A stretch of 16,558 nucleotides of DNA from contig JADHWW010000043.1 of the NCBI GenBank assembly GCA_016783285.1, positions 1 to 16,558 on the forward strand, in the 5' to 3' direction. Below, piece after piece: positions 1 through 6,276 of this stretch; position 1 is the first letter of the stretch, and each line of letters begins with the position of its first letter. The notes under the pieces are model-generated. The model made no database searches. It was not told the origin of the DNA and saw only the letters and a list, made by a program, of their open reading frames with translations. A program made the position numbers and the translations under genes. This stretch comes from Anaerolineae bacterium (lineage in GTDB: Bacteria; Chloroflexota; Anaerolineae; B4-G1).

Positions 1-1657
1 AGATGTCTTCGCCCAGGCCGCCCTCGGTCGCCACCTGCGCGAGGAGGGTCAGGATACGAGAGTTGTCCACGCAGGAGCCCATGTGGAGCACCGGCGGGAT
101 GCCGACCGTCTCGCAGACCTCGCGCAGGCCGGGGCCGGCGAACTCTAGCGCCGCCTCGGGGGTCATGAACCCTTCCTTGGCGCTGGCGATGGCTGCACAG
201 CCGGTCTCCACCACCAGGATGTCGTTCTTGAGGAACTCGGTCACCACGTATTGGTGGAGCGAGTCGTGGCAGACGCGGGCGTTGTTGCAGCCGATGTTGG
301 CCACCACGCCCCGGATGCGCCCCGCCATGATGGCGTCGTTGAGTGGGCGCAGTGAGCCGCGGTAGAACCCGCCCAGCGCGTAGTCGATGTACTCGTGGGA
401 GAAACCGGGCACCAGCGGGCTGCTGATGTCGGGGATATTGGTCTCCCCGCGATCGGGGAAGAGGTCAATCGCCCGCCGGATGATCTCCCTGGCGATCTCC
501 AGCGCCCGGCCCTCCTCAAACTCGAAGTGGGTCGCGCCCGTGATCTTGGCCTTGGGCGAGGTGGTGATGATCTCGGTGTGGAAGTGCTCCGCTACGTCCA
601 CCAGCCCCTGGAAGATGCACTGGATATCCACCACCATGGCCTCGACCGCGCCGGTGAGGATGGCCAGTTCCTGCTGCAGGAGGTTGCCTGCCAGGGGCAC
701 GCCCTGGCGCATCAGCGTCTCGTTGGCTGTGCAGCAGATGCCGGCCAGTTGGATGCCCTTGGCCCCCTTGCTCCTGGCGTACTCGATCAACTCGGGGTCC
801 ATCGCCGCCGCCACGATCATCTCTGAAAGCGTCGGCTCGTGGCCGTGGATGATGACGTTGACCATATCCTCGCTGAGCACGCCCAGGTTGGCCGCAGAGC
901 GCACCGGGGCGGGTGTGCCGAAGAGGATATCCGAGAGATCGGTCGCCAGCATTGAGCCGCCCCATCCATCGCCCAGCGCGCAGCGCATCGTCTGGTCCAG
1001 GATGTGCTCGGCGTCCTGGTCGTTGCCGACGTGGGTGCGGTGCAAGAGTTCCACCACCTCCCGGTCTATGGCGCGAGGGGCGATCTCCAGGTCGTGCCAG
1101 ATTTGCTGCCGCTTGGCCGGGGCGCGCTTCAGGTTGAGAGCCTCGCCTTTAGTCTTGCCAAACTCTTTCAGCGCTGCCAGCGCCACATCGCGTGCAATCT
1201 CGTTGACGGGCCGCCGCTCGCCTTCTTCGTCCTTCGTCTCAACATTCAGGTATCCGGCCACTTCCATCAACTTGAAGGGGTCGCGCACGCCATAATCTGG
1301 CGCGTGTGGCCTTAAGGCTACGTGCCCCTCGGCTGCTTCCAGCAACGTGTAGGCCAGGTCGCGGCCGTGGTCCGAGTGCGCCGATGCGCCCACCGCCACG
1401 GCGCGGGCAAAGTTGCGGGCCGCCACTGTGTCCCGTGTCGCCCCACAGACCCCGCGCTCAGTTTTTCCTGTCAGGCGGCAAGGGCCCATTGAGCAGTTCT
1501 TGCAACACAGCCCCTGGGACCCGATCGGGCAGGGGGCGAGAGCGTCCGCCCGCGAGAAAACAGTCTCCGCCTCAATCTGACAAGCGTGCTCCAAAAGGGC
1601 AATCGTGGCCCGATCCCAACTGGCCTCCTCCGGTGTTCGTGCTTTCTTTTTCGCCAT
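1..1657 (-). CDS. cooS: Ni-dependent anaerobic carbon monoxide dehydrogenase catalytic subunit, 3' end cut by window edge
   Basis: This enzyme interconverts CO and CO2 in the cytoplasm, passing electrons through Fe-S clusters. The frame is open for 552 codons from ATG at 1657 to the window edge; family members run to about 630 residues. GGAGG lies about 6 nt upstream of the ATG. Cluster ligands are visible in order. C43 and C51 fit the D-cluster, and C52, C55, C60 and C71 fit the B-cluster (CCKNC then GPC). The C-cluster set is the HGH motif at 271-273, C308/C309 (GICCTANE), C347 (DIQC), C457 (IGCNN), C487 (ETGCA) and C529 (GSCVDN). No frameshift separates these. It lies 53 bp downstream of the HMA-like gene, with a palindrome between them, and fhs is two genes upstream, so a Wood-Ljungdahl role is likely. 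No cooC or ACS gene is in view. A monofunctional CODH cannot be told from an ACS-associated subunit here. Confidence 0.95.
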   Translation of the reverse strand, partial: MAKKKARTPEEASWDRATIALLEHACQIEAETVFSRADALAPCPIGSQGLCCKNCSMGPCRLTGKTERGVCGATRDTVAARNFARAVAVGASAHSDHGRDLAYTLLEAAEGHVALRPHAPDYGVRDPFKLMEVAGYLNVETKDEEGERRPVNEIARDVALAALKEFGKTKGEALNLKRAPAKRQQIWHDLEIAPRAIDREVVELLHRTHVGNDQDAEHILDQTMRCALGDGWGGSMLATDLSDILFGTPAPVRSAANLGVLSEDMVNVIIHGHEPTLSEMIVAAAMDPELIEYARSKGAKGIQLAGICCTANETLMRQGVPLAGNLLQQELAILTGAVEAMVVDIQCIFQGLVDVAEHFHTEIITTSPKAKITGATHFEFEEGRALEIAREIIRRAIDLFPDRGETNIPDISSPLVPGFSHEYIDYALGGFYRGSLRPLNDAIMAGRIRGVVANIGCNNARVCHDSLHQYVVTEFLKNDILVVETGCAAIASAKEGFMTPEAALEFAGPGLREVCETVGIPPVLHMGSCVDNSRILTLLAQVATEGGLGEDI

Positions 1658-1673
1658 ATCTTACCTCCCTAGT

Positions 1674-1707
1674 AGAAACCGGGTTTTTTCCGAAAAACCC
1701 GGTTTCT
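1674..1707. repeat. Perfect 15-bp palindrome (AGAAACCGGG type), copy 1
   Basis: Arms AGAAACCGGGTTTTT (1674-1688) and AAAAACCCGGTTTCT (1693-1707) are perfectly complementary around a 4-nt loop. The same arms recur at 2102-2136. It lies between the HMA-like stop codon and the cooS ribosome binding site. It could be a dispersed palindromic element, an attenuating hairpin or an mRNA-stabilising structure within the operon. Confidence 0.9.
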
Positions 1708-1710
1708 TAG

Positions 1711-2046
1711 CTAATACCGCCGGAACTCGCCCGACATATCGAGGTCGGTCTGGTTGGTCTCGGTCATCCGCAAGCCCAGCACCGCCCACTGCGGGTCTCG
1801 AAGCCTTGTACCGGGCAGGGCCAGCACAGGGAGTTCCCCTTCGCCCACCGGGTAGCCGGCTTCAGCCAGCGTCTTCTCAATGGTCGCAGGATCCGTCTTG
1901 GCTGCATCGTAATTGACCAACACCTGCTTCCAGCCCGAACTGGCGTACACGTCACCCACTCCCTCCAGGTTAGTCAACACGTCCCGTACCTTAAGGACAT
2001 GATGATCGGCCCAGAGAGTCGGTACTTCAAGTACCACCTTCTCCAT
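1711..2046 (-). CDS. HMA-fold (heavy-metal-associated-like) protein with substituted metal-binding motif
   Basis: This is a 111-residue protein with ATG at 2046 and an AAGGA-type ribosome site about 10 nt upstream. Residues 4-67 follow the HMA/CopZ fold pattern: a first strand, a metal loop, a helix with LTNLEGVGDV, a VLVNYD strand, and an IEKTLAEAGYPV ending. In HMA proteins the loop carries CxxC. Here it reads LWADHHVLKV, so the first Cys aligns with A13 and the second with H16, beside H15. The roughly 40-residue C-terminal extension (71-111) is unfamiliar. It sits between fhs and cooS on the same strand. Ni delivery or a structural role around CODH is inferred from position only. It could instead be a degenerate domain that no longer binds metal. 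Confidence 0.75.
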   Translation of the reverse strand: MEKVVLEVPTLWADHHVLKVRDVLTNLEGVGDVYASSGWKQVLVNYDAAKTDPATIEKTLAEAGYPVGEGELPVLALPGTRLRDPQWAVLGLRMTETNQTDLDMSGEFRRY

Positions 2047-2101
2047 TTTTCTTTATCCTTTCGTTCCGTGAATCCTGCTCTCCTATCATCCGTTCACACC
2101 T

Positions 2102-2136
2102 TAGAAACCGGGTTTTTCCGAAAAACCCGGTTTCTA
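2102..2136. repeat. Perfect 16-bp palindrome (AGAAACCGGG type), copy 2
   Basis: The arms are the same as in the 1674-1707 copy, extended by one pair (T2102/A2136), with a 3-nt loop at 2118-2120. It lies between the fhs stop codon and the HMA-like start and directly abuts another repeat element (2137-2176). The two copies therefore bracket the HMA-like gene. Confidence 0.9.
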
Positions 2137-2176
2137 TCCGTTGGGCAAGGTCTCCCGACCGCCGCCCCGTTGACAC
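2137..2176. repeat. Hairpin repeat element, core 28 bp shared with 6320-6347
   Basis: The 28 bases at 2140-2167 are an exact reverse complement of 6320-6347. The core forms an imperfect hairpin (GGGC, GGTC, then GACC, GCCC). The flanks read TATCCGTTG on the left and CGTTGACACC on the right, resembling the flanks of the unrelated-core repeats at 4100-4168 and 4431-4476. It begins right after the fhs stop codon in the direction of transcription, so it may form part of the fhs 3' untranslated region. Confidence 0.85.
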
Positions 2177-4063
2177 CTACGACAACCCCAAAACCTTGCC
2201 CGTCTCCACATCAATATCAATGTCCGTAAAGACCGGGCGAGTGGGCAGGCCGGGCATGGTCTTCATCGTGCCGCACAGCGGGAAGATGAAGCCTGCGCCG
2301 ACGCTGGCCCGCACATCGGTGATGGGCATCCGCCACCCGCGCGGCGTACCCTTGATCGCCGGATCGTGCGTGAACGAGAGGTGCGTCTTGGCCATGCAGA
2401 GCGGCAGGTGCGCCAGCCCCATATCGGTGAAAAGTTTGATCTTCGCCTCCGCCTCGTCCGTGTAATCCGCTCCATCGGCGCGGTAAATCTCGCGGACGAT
2501 GATCTCGATCTTTTCCTTGATGGACATGTCGTCCTCGTAGAGGAAGTGGAAGTTGTTCGGCTTCTCGCAGGCCGCGACGACTGCCCGAGCCAGGTCCGCG
2601 CCACCCTCGCCGCCATAGGCCCAGACGTTGTGCATCACTACGTCCTCGGCGCCCGTCTCCTTGGCCCGCTGGCGGATCAGTTCGATCTCGGCGTCGGTGT
2701 CGTACTTGAAGCGGTTGATCGCCACCACCACCGGCACGCCGAACTTTATCGCGTTCTCGATGTGTTGCAGCAGGTTGGGCAGACCCTTTTCCAGCAGTTC
2801 CAGGTTCTCGCTGGTATAAGCCTTGTCCAGTGGCTTGCCGGCGACGACCTTGGGGCCGCCGCCGTGCATCTTGAGCGCGCGGACGGTGCAGACCAGCACC
2901 ACGCAGTCGGGGACCAGCCCGCTATAGCGGCACTTGAGGTTCATGAACTTTTCCATCCCGCAGTCGGCGCCAAAGCCGGACTCGGTTACTACATAGTCGG
3001 CCAACTTGAGCGCGATCTTGTCGGCGATGACAGAACTGTTACCCTGGGCGATGTTGGCGAACGGCCCGCAGTGGACGAAAGCCGGGCTGCCGGCCAACGT
3101 CTGCATCATGTTCGGCATGAGCGCGTCCTTAAGCAGAACCGTCATCGCGCCCGCCACATTCAGGTCCTCCGCCGTGATCGGTTCGATCCGGCCCTTGGAA
3201 CGCAACCCTCCCGGCCTGCTCGTGCCGATGATGATGCGGCCCATACGCTCGCGCAGGTCGGCCAGGCCGCTGCACATCGCCAGCGCGGCCATGATCTCGG
3301 AGGCTACGGTAATATCGTACCCGGTCTCGCGCACCAGGCCGTTATTGACGCCGCCCATACCGACGATGATGTTGCGTAGAGCCGCGTCACTCACGTCCAC
3401 CACCCGCCGCCACTGGACTGTGTCGGGGTTTATGTTCAGGCGGAACATATGCTCCTTATCATCGTCGTTCAGGTCGGATGGTTTTTCCGACTCGATGCCC
3501 AGTTTTTCCAGCCGCTTGCGCATGCTGGGCGTGTACTCATCGTCCGGGCAGAGCGCCTTGGCCAGGAAACTGGTGCTCCAGCGGGCTTCCTTCGCCATCC
3601 GGTTGTCAATCGCCGCGGCCAGCAGGTTGTGGGCCGCACTGACGGCGTGGATGTCGCCGGTGAGGTGCAGGTTGAAGTCCTCCATCGGCACGATCTGGGC
3701 GTAGCCGCCACCGGCCGCGCCGCCCTTGATGCCAAAAGTCGGCCCCTGCGAGGGCTGGCGAATGACGGTGAAGACTTTCTTACCGATGTAGTGCAAGCCC
3801 TGGCTGACGCCGACCGTCGTCACCGTCTTGCCCTCGCCCAGCGGCGTGGGAGTGATGGCGGTCACGTCAATGTACTTCCCGTTCGGCCGGTCCTTGAACT
3901 TTTCGAGCACGTCCAGGTGGACCTTGGCCTTCCACTTCCCGTGCAGGTCAATGTCGTCCTCGGAGAGTCCGACACTCCTGGCAACCTCAACGACGGGAAT
4001 GAGTTCGGCTGCCTGAGCGATCTTTATATCGCTCGGAACTGGTTCAACTCGCTTGACGGGCAT
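2177..4063 (-). CDS. fhs: Formate-tetrahydrofolate ligase (formyltetrahydrofolate synthetase), long form
   Basis: The enzyme makes 10-formyl-THF from formate, THF and ATP, the first folate step of the methyl branch of the Wood-Ljungdahl pathway. The ATG at 4063 has AAGGAG about 8 nt upstream. The ATP loop TPTPLGEGKT is at residues 71-80. It is followed by RQPSQGPTFGIKGGAAGGGY, FNLHLTGDIHA, FANIAQGNSS and GFGADCGMEKF, and near the end by PLCMAKTHLSFTHD and FIFPLCGTM. At 628 residues it is about 70 longer than the usual bacterial enzyme of about 555-560. The RQPSQGPTFGIKG and FNLHLTGDIHA blocks resemble the synthetase domain of eukaryotic C1-THF synthase more than the Moorella type. It is followed by the HMA-like gene and cooS. 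The stop codon abuts a repeat element. Confidence 0.97.
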   Translation of the reverse strand: MPVKRVEPVPSDIKIAQAAELIPVVEVARSVGLSEDDIDLHGKWKAKVHLDVLEKFKDRPNGKYIDVTAITPTPLGEGKTVTTVGVSQGLHYIGKKVFTVIRQPSQGPTFGIKGGAAGGGYAQIVPMEDFNLHLTGDIHAVSAAHNLLAAAIDNRMAKEARWSTSFLAKALCPDDEYTPSMRKRLEKLGIESEKPSDLNDDDKEHMFRLNINPDTVQWRRVVDVSDAALRNIIVGMGGVNNGLVRETGYDITVASEIMAALAMCSGLADLRERMGRIIIGTSRPGGLRSKGRIEPITAEDLNVAGAMTVLLKDALMPNMMQTLAGSPAFVHCGPFANIAQGNSSVIADKIALKLADYVVTESGFGADCGMEKFMNLKCRYSGLVPDCVVLVCTVRALKMHGGGPKVVAGKPLDKAYTSENLELLEKGLPNLLQHIENAIKFGVPVVVAINRFKYDTDAEIELIRQRAKETGAEDVVMHNVWAYGGEGGADLARAVVAACEKPNNFHFLYEDDMSIKEKIEIIVREIYRADGADYTDEAEAKIKLFTDMGLAHLPLCMAKTHLSFTHDPAIKGTPRGWRMPITDVRASVGAGFIFPLCGTMKTMPGLPTRPVFTDIDIDVETGKVLGLS

Positions 4064-4099
4064 TTGTTATCTCCTTGAAATGTGTGTGCTGTTTATCTC

Positions 4100-4168
4100 T
4101 ATCCGTTGACAACCTGCCGCGCCTGCCACGAGTACTCGCAGTGGAGTACTCGCAGCGGGCGTTGACAC
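4100..4168. repeat. Palindromic repeat element upstream of fhs (copy A)
   Basis: It shares TATCCGTTGACAACCTGCCG at its left end (4100-4119) and GAGTACTCGCAGCGGGCG plus TTGACAC at its right end (4144-4168) with the copy at 4431-4476. This copy carries an extra ~23 bp in the middle that repeats the GAGTACTCGCAG core. The core GAGTACTC is a perfect palindrome inside a larger imperfect inverted repeat. It lies in the gap between fhs and the DUF166 gene. Confidence 0.8.
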
Positions 4169-4213
4169 TACTCCCTACTCCCTACTCCCTACTCCCTACT
4201 CCCTACTCCCTAC
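4169..4213. repeat. Heptamer tandem array, six TACTCCC units
   Basis: Six exact 7-bp units run from 4169 to 4210, followed by a partial TAC. On the minus strand the unit is GGGAGTA. It resembles the heptanucleotide tandem repeats known from cyanobacteria and seen in other repeat-rich phyla. The stop codon and last codons of the DUF166-like gene lie inside the array. Confidence 0.95.
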
Positions 4214-5375
4214 CTATCTCGACCTCCACCGCCTGTCGCATGAAGTTGCCCGAAGCCTGGATCAGTGGCTCCCCCAGGGCCGGGTCCACGCATTTCGTAG
4301 CCCGGCAAGGGTAGTGATGATGAAACAGGCCGGCTCTCTGGATGGCCTCCCGCACGTCCACCCCGACCAGTTGGCGAGCAACAGACCGGGCGCACCCACA
4401 GGCCGCGTCTCGTTCAACCTCTACTTTCACTATCCGTTGACAACCTGCCGCGAGTACTCGCAGCGGGCGTTGACACCGTTGACCATCGCACTCGATCCGA
4501 AACGCGGGCCGGCCAAAATGGTGAGCAAACTCACCGATCCAGGGATTCTCAAACGAAACCTCCTGCTGGCGCACACCGCTCTGAGCCCCCGTCCCGGGCC
4601 CGTCGCTCTTAGCCCCCGTCCCGGGCCCGTTGTAACTCCGCTCGGTGAGAGAGCAGAACGGCTTGGGAAAAACACCGGTCACACCCATCTCCATCAACTG
4701 AACGCGGAGTTGGCCGGCCAACCCATCCGGCAGCCAGGCCACGCTGTCCACTGGCGCGATGACGGCCCGGGCACTGGTGCGCTCCACAATGCTGGGCAGA
4801 AGCTGAGCCGCGCCAGTGCTCTCCCCCAGCGAGAGCACCAGGTCGGCAACAGGCAGGTGCATGGGGAGGAACACTAACGGGTCATCCACCACCAGAGGAA
4901 GATCAGCGGGAGCGCGCCAAGCCTCCACCGTCCAGGCCGCGGGAGCGAAACGGCGGACGTTTCCCAGGATACGCCGACCGTAGTGACCCTGGAACAAGAC
5001 AAAAAGCCGCAGTATTTCTGGGCTGCGGCCACGCCAATCCAGCCGCCCGCGGACTGCCTCCAACAGGTCCTCCACGCGGCGGCCACGCTTCATCTGCTGG
5101 TAATAGGTATGGATGCGATCATCTTCCAGAGTCAGTCCGACAACCTTTGCACCGGGAATGGACTCCAGCGCCTGGGCAACCAAACGGCTCTGTTCCTCAC
5201 CCCCGGCCTCAATGATCACCACGTCGGGGGCGGCTGCTTGCACCTGGGCAAACGTGTCGGGGCCGACAATGGCGACCCCGACAACTTCGATACCTGGTTG
5301 GCCAGAAAGGAGGCTTTGAACGCCCTGGGCGAAAAGCGGCTGGCTAGCGAGAATAAATACGTGACTGAGGTTCAT
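4203..5375 (-). CDS. Degenerate response-regulator receiver fused to a DUF166-like domain
   Basis: This is a 390-residue protein with ATG at 5375 and no clear ribosome site. Residues 5-112 align by eye with the receiver domain of the neighbouring NarL-type regulator (FILASQPLFAQGVQSLL, QPGIEVVG, PDVVIIE). The acidic pair is replaced by A10-S11 and the phospho-acceptor position is E56, so it is probably not phosphorylated. Residues 121-390 look like DUF166: RLFVLFQGHYGRRI, FPKPFCSL, then ERDAACGCAR and GLFHHHYPC near the end. The conserved Cys/His set suggests metal or cofactor binding, but the function is unknown. Two in-frame repeats interrupt it: a 27-bp duplication (residues 249-266) and a 42-bp palindrome (301-314). 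The last residues, GRE, and the stop come from a heptamer array. A promoter is visible upstream. The DUF166 assignment is from memory of family motifs. Confidence 0.72.
   Translation of the reverse strand: MNLSHVFILASQPLFAQGVQSLLSGQPGIEVVGVAIVGPDTFAQVQAAAPDVVIIEAGGEEQSRLVAQALESIPGAKVVGLTLEDDRIHTYYQQMKRGRRVEDLLEAVRGRLDWRGRSPEILRLFVLFQGHYGRRILGNVRRFAPAAWTVEAWRAPADLPLVVDDPLVFLPMHLPVADLVLSLGESTGAAQLLPSIVERTSARAVIAPVDSVAWLPDGLAGQLRVQLMEMGVTGVFPKPFCSLTERSYNGPGTGAKSDGPGTGAQSGVRQQEVSFENPWIGEFAHHFGRPAFRIECDGQRCQRPLRVLAAGCQRIVKVEVERDAACGCARSVARQLVGVDVREAIQRAGLFHHHYPCRATKCVDPALGEPLIQASGNFMRQAVEVEIGRE
4434..4475. repeat. 42-bp palindromic element inserted in frame in the DUF166-like gene (copy B)
   Basis: On the minus strand, GGTCAACGG is followed by 42 nt that again end in GTCAACGG. 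Removing these 42 nt (14 codons, residues 301-314) restores DGQRIVKVEVERDA, which reads as uninterrupted family sequence. The insert is a copy of the intergenic element at 4100-4168 and contains the GAGTACTC palindrome. The repeat identity extends over 4431-4476. Confidence 0.85.
4578..4631. repeat. Two in-frame 27-bp tandem units (GPGTGA)
   Basis: Two 27-bp units differ at two bases and encode NGPGTGAKS and DGPGTGAQS (residues 249-266). A 20-bp stretch is identical at 4584-4603 and 4611-4630. They lie between the central and C-terminal parts of the DUF166-like domain and probably form a flexible loop. Confidence 0.9.
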
Positions 5376-5377
5376 TA

Positions 5378-5394
5378 ACTGACTACCGGTCAGT
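5378..5394. promoter_or_regulatory. Palindrome ACTGAC-N5-GTCAGT in the DUF166 gene leader
   Basis: Perfect 6-bp arms lie between the predicted transcription start (about 5400) and the ATG at 5375, the place where a ribosome site would be expected. It could be a protein operator or an RNA hairpin that controls translation. Nothing in the sequence identifies the binder. Confidence 0.45.
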
Positions 5395-5406
5395 GAACTG
5401 GTTGAA

Positions 5407-5435
5407 ATTATACCTCTGATGCGACGGCTTGTCTA
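5407..5435 (-). promoter_or_regulatory. Sigma70-type promoter for the DUF166-like gene
   Basis: Reading the minus strand, TAGACA (5430-5435) is followed by a 17-bp spacer and TATAAT (5407-5412). The -10 is a perfect consensus and the -35 differs at one base. The predicted leader is only about 25 nt long. Confidence 0.7.
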
Positions 5436-5482
5436 TAGCCCTTCTGGGCCATATACGGTGCCCAAATAGCCCAATGGGGCTA
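5434..5482. terminator. Two tandem hairpins between the response regulator and DUF166 genes
   Basis: A perfect TAGCCC-N4-GGGCTA hairpin at 5467-5482 lies 34 nt after the regulator stop codon and is followed by three Ts on the minus strand. A second hairpin, GCCC-N4-GGGC with outer TAT/ATA pairing, is at 5434-5453 and overlaps the next -35. The short T tract makes this a weak intrinsic terminator at best. The pair may instead be repeated structural elements. Confidence 0.4.
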
Positions 5483-5516
5483 AGCATATAGCCACAACTC
5501 CCCTTCGACAACTCGC

Positions 5517-6212
5517 CTAGTCCTCGTTACTGCTCGTGGAACCACCGCCGTTGCCTGTTGGCAGGCACACCAGCCCGTGGCTCACGGCATAAGCGGCCGC
5601 CTGGGCACGATTCCTGACCCTCAGTTTGGCGAGGATGCTGCGCAGATGGTTCTTCACCGTATTGCGTGTGATGCCCAGTTCCTCTGCGATTTCCCGGTTG
5701 GAATACCCGTCCACAACCAGCACTAGAACCTCACACTCACGTGCTGAAAGCACGGCTGTGGCCGCTGGCTGGGCGGCCGACTGGCTCCGCTGTGCCAATT
5801 GGCGGAACAATTTGGCCGTCATCACCCGCGATATGGGAGCCTCCCCCGACGTCAGACCGCGCAAGTGCTGAAAGAGCGTCTCCGGCAGGATGTCCTTGAG
5901 CAAGTAGCCGTCCGCTCCACAGCGCACAGCGGTCACCAGGTCTTGCTCAGTATCGGACACAGTCAGCATCACCACCCGCACACCTGGCATGTGGGCCTTG
6001 ATGCGGCGGGTGGCCTCCAATCCGTCGCAGTTGGGCATACGGACGTCCATCAACACCAAATCCGGATGCAGCAACTGCGTTTGCTCGACCGCCTCCAGGC
6101 CATCCCGGGCCTCCCCGACAACCTCAAAATCGGGCTGACCATCGAGCAGCCGGGCCAGTCCCTTGCGGAACAGCAAATGATCGTCCACCAACAAAATACG
6201 CAGCGATTGCAT
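5517..6212 (-). CDS. NarL/FixJ-family response regulator (receiver + LuxR-type HTH)
   Basis: This is a two-component transcription regulator of about 231 residues. Counting from ATG at 6212, the receiver occupies about residues 5-120. It has the acidic pair D10-D11 (LVDDH), phospho-acceptor D56 (DLVLMDVRMP), T84 and K106 (GYLLKD). The LuxR-type DNA-binding domain is at about 155-210 (LSARECEVLVLVVDGYSNRE, then TRNTVKNHLRSILAKL). AGGAGGTG overlaps the start region. A GTG one codon upstream (6215) is possible, and an in-frame TAG lies just before the GTG, so the start must be one of these two. No histidine kinase is in the window. The next gene downstream on the same strand has a diverged version of the same receiver. 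Control of the C1 genes is inferred from position only. Confidence 0.95.
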   Translation of the reverse strand: MQSLRILLVDDHLLFRKGLARLLDGQPDFEVVGEARDGLEAVEQTQLLHPDLVLMDVRMPNCDGLEATRRIKAHMPGVRVVMLTVSDTEQDLVTAVRCGADGYLLKDILPETLFQHLRGLTSGEAPISRVMTAKLFRQLAQRSQSAAQPAATAVLSARECEVLVLVVDGYSNREIAEELGITRNTVKNHLRSILAKLRVRNRAQAAAYAVSHGLVCLPTGNGGGSTSSNED

Positions 6213-6222
6213 CACCTCCTAT

Positions 6223-6228
6223 ATTATA
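6223..6228 (-). promoter_or_regulatory. Possible -10 box for the response regulator gene
   Basis: TATAAT lies on the minus strand 10 nt from the ATG at 6212. A start about 7 nt downstream would give an almost leaderless mRNA and would cut into the ribosome site. The matching -35 (TTGTGT at 17 bp) is poor, so this may be fortuitous. Confidence 0.3.
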
Positions 6229-6276
6229 CACACAATGGGAACTTGACACAATACGCACGTACGCAGGTACGCCCTC

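Noticed and set aside
387..1295. 302-codon plus-strand open frame
   Set aside because: It lies antisense to cooS, whose frame has every metal ligand in order. The plus-strand product has no family pattern.
2366..3379. 337-codon plus-strand open frame
   Set aside because: It is antisense to fhs in GC-rich codon-biased DNA, with no ribosome site and low-complexity composition.
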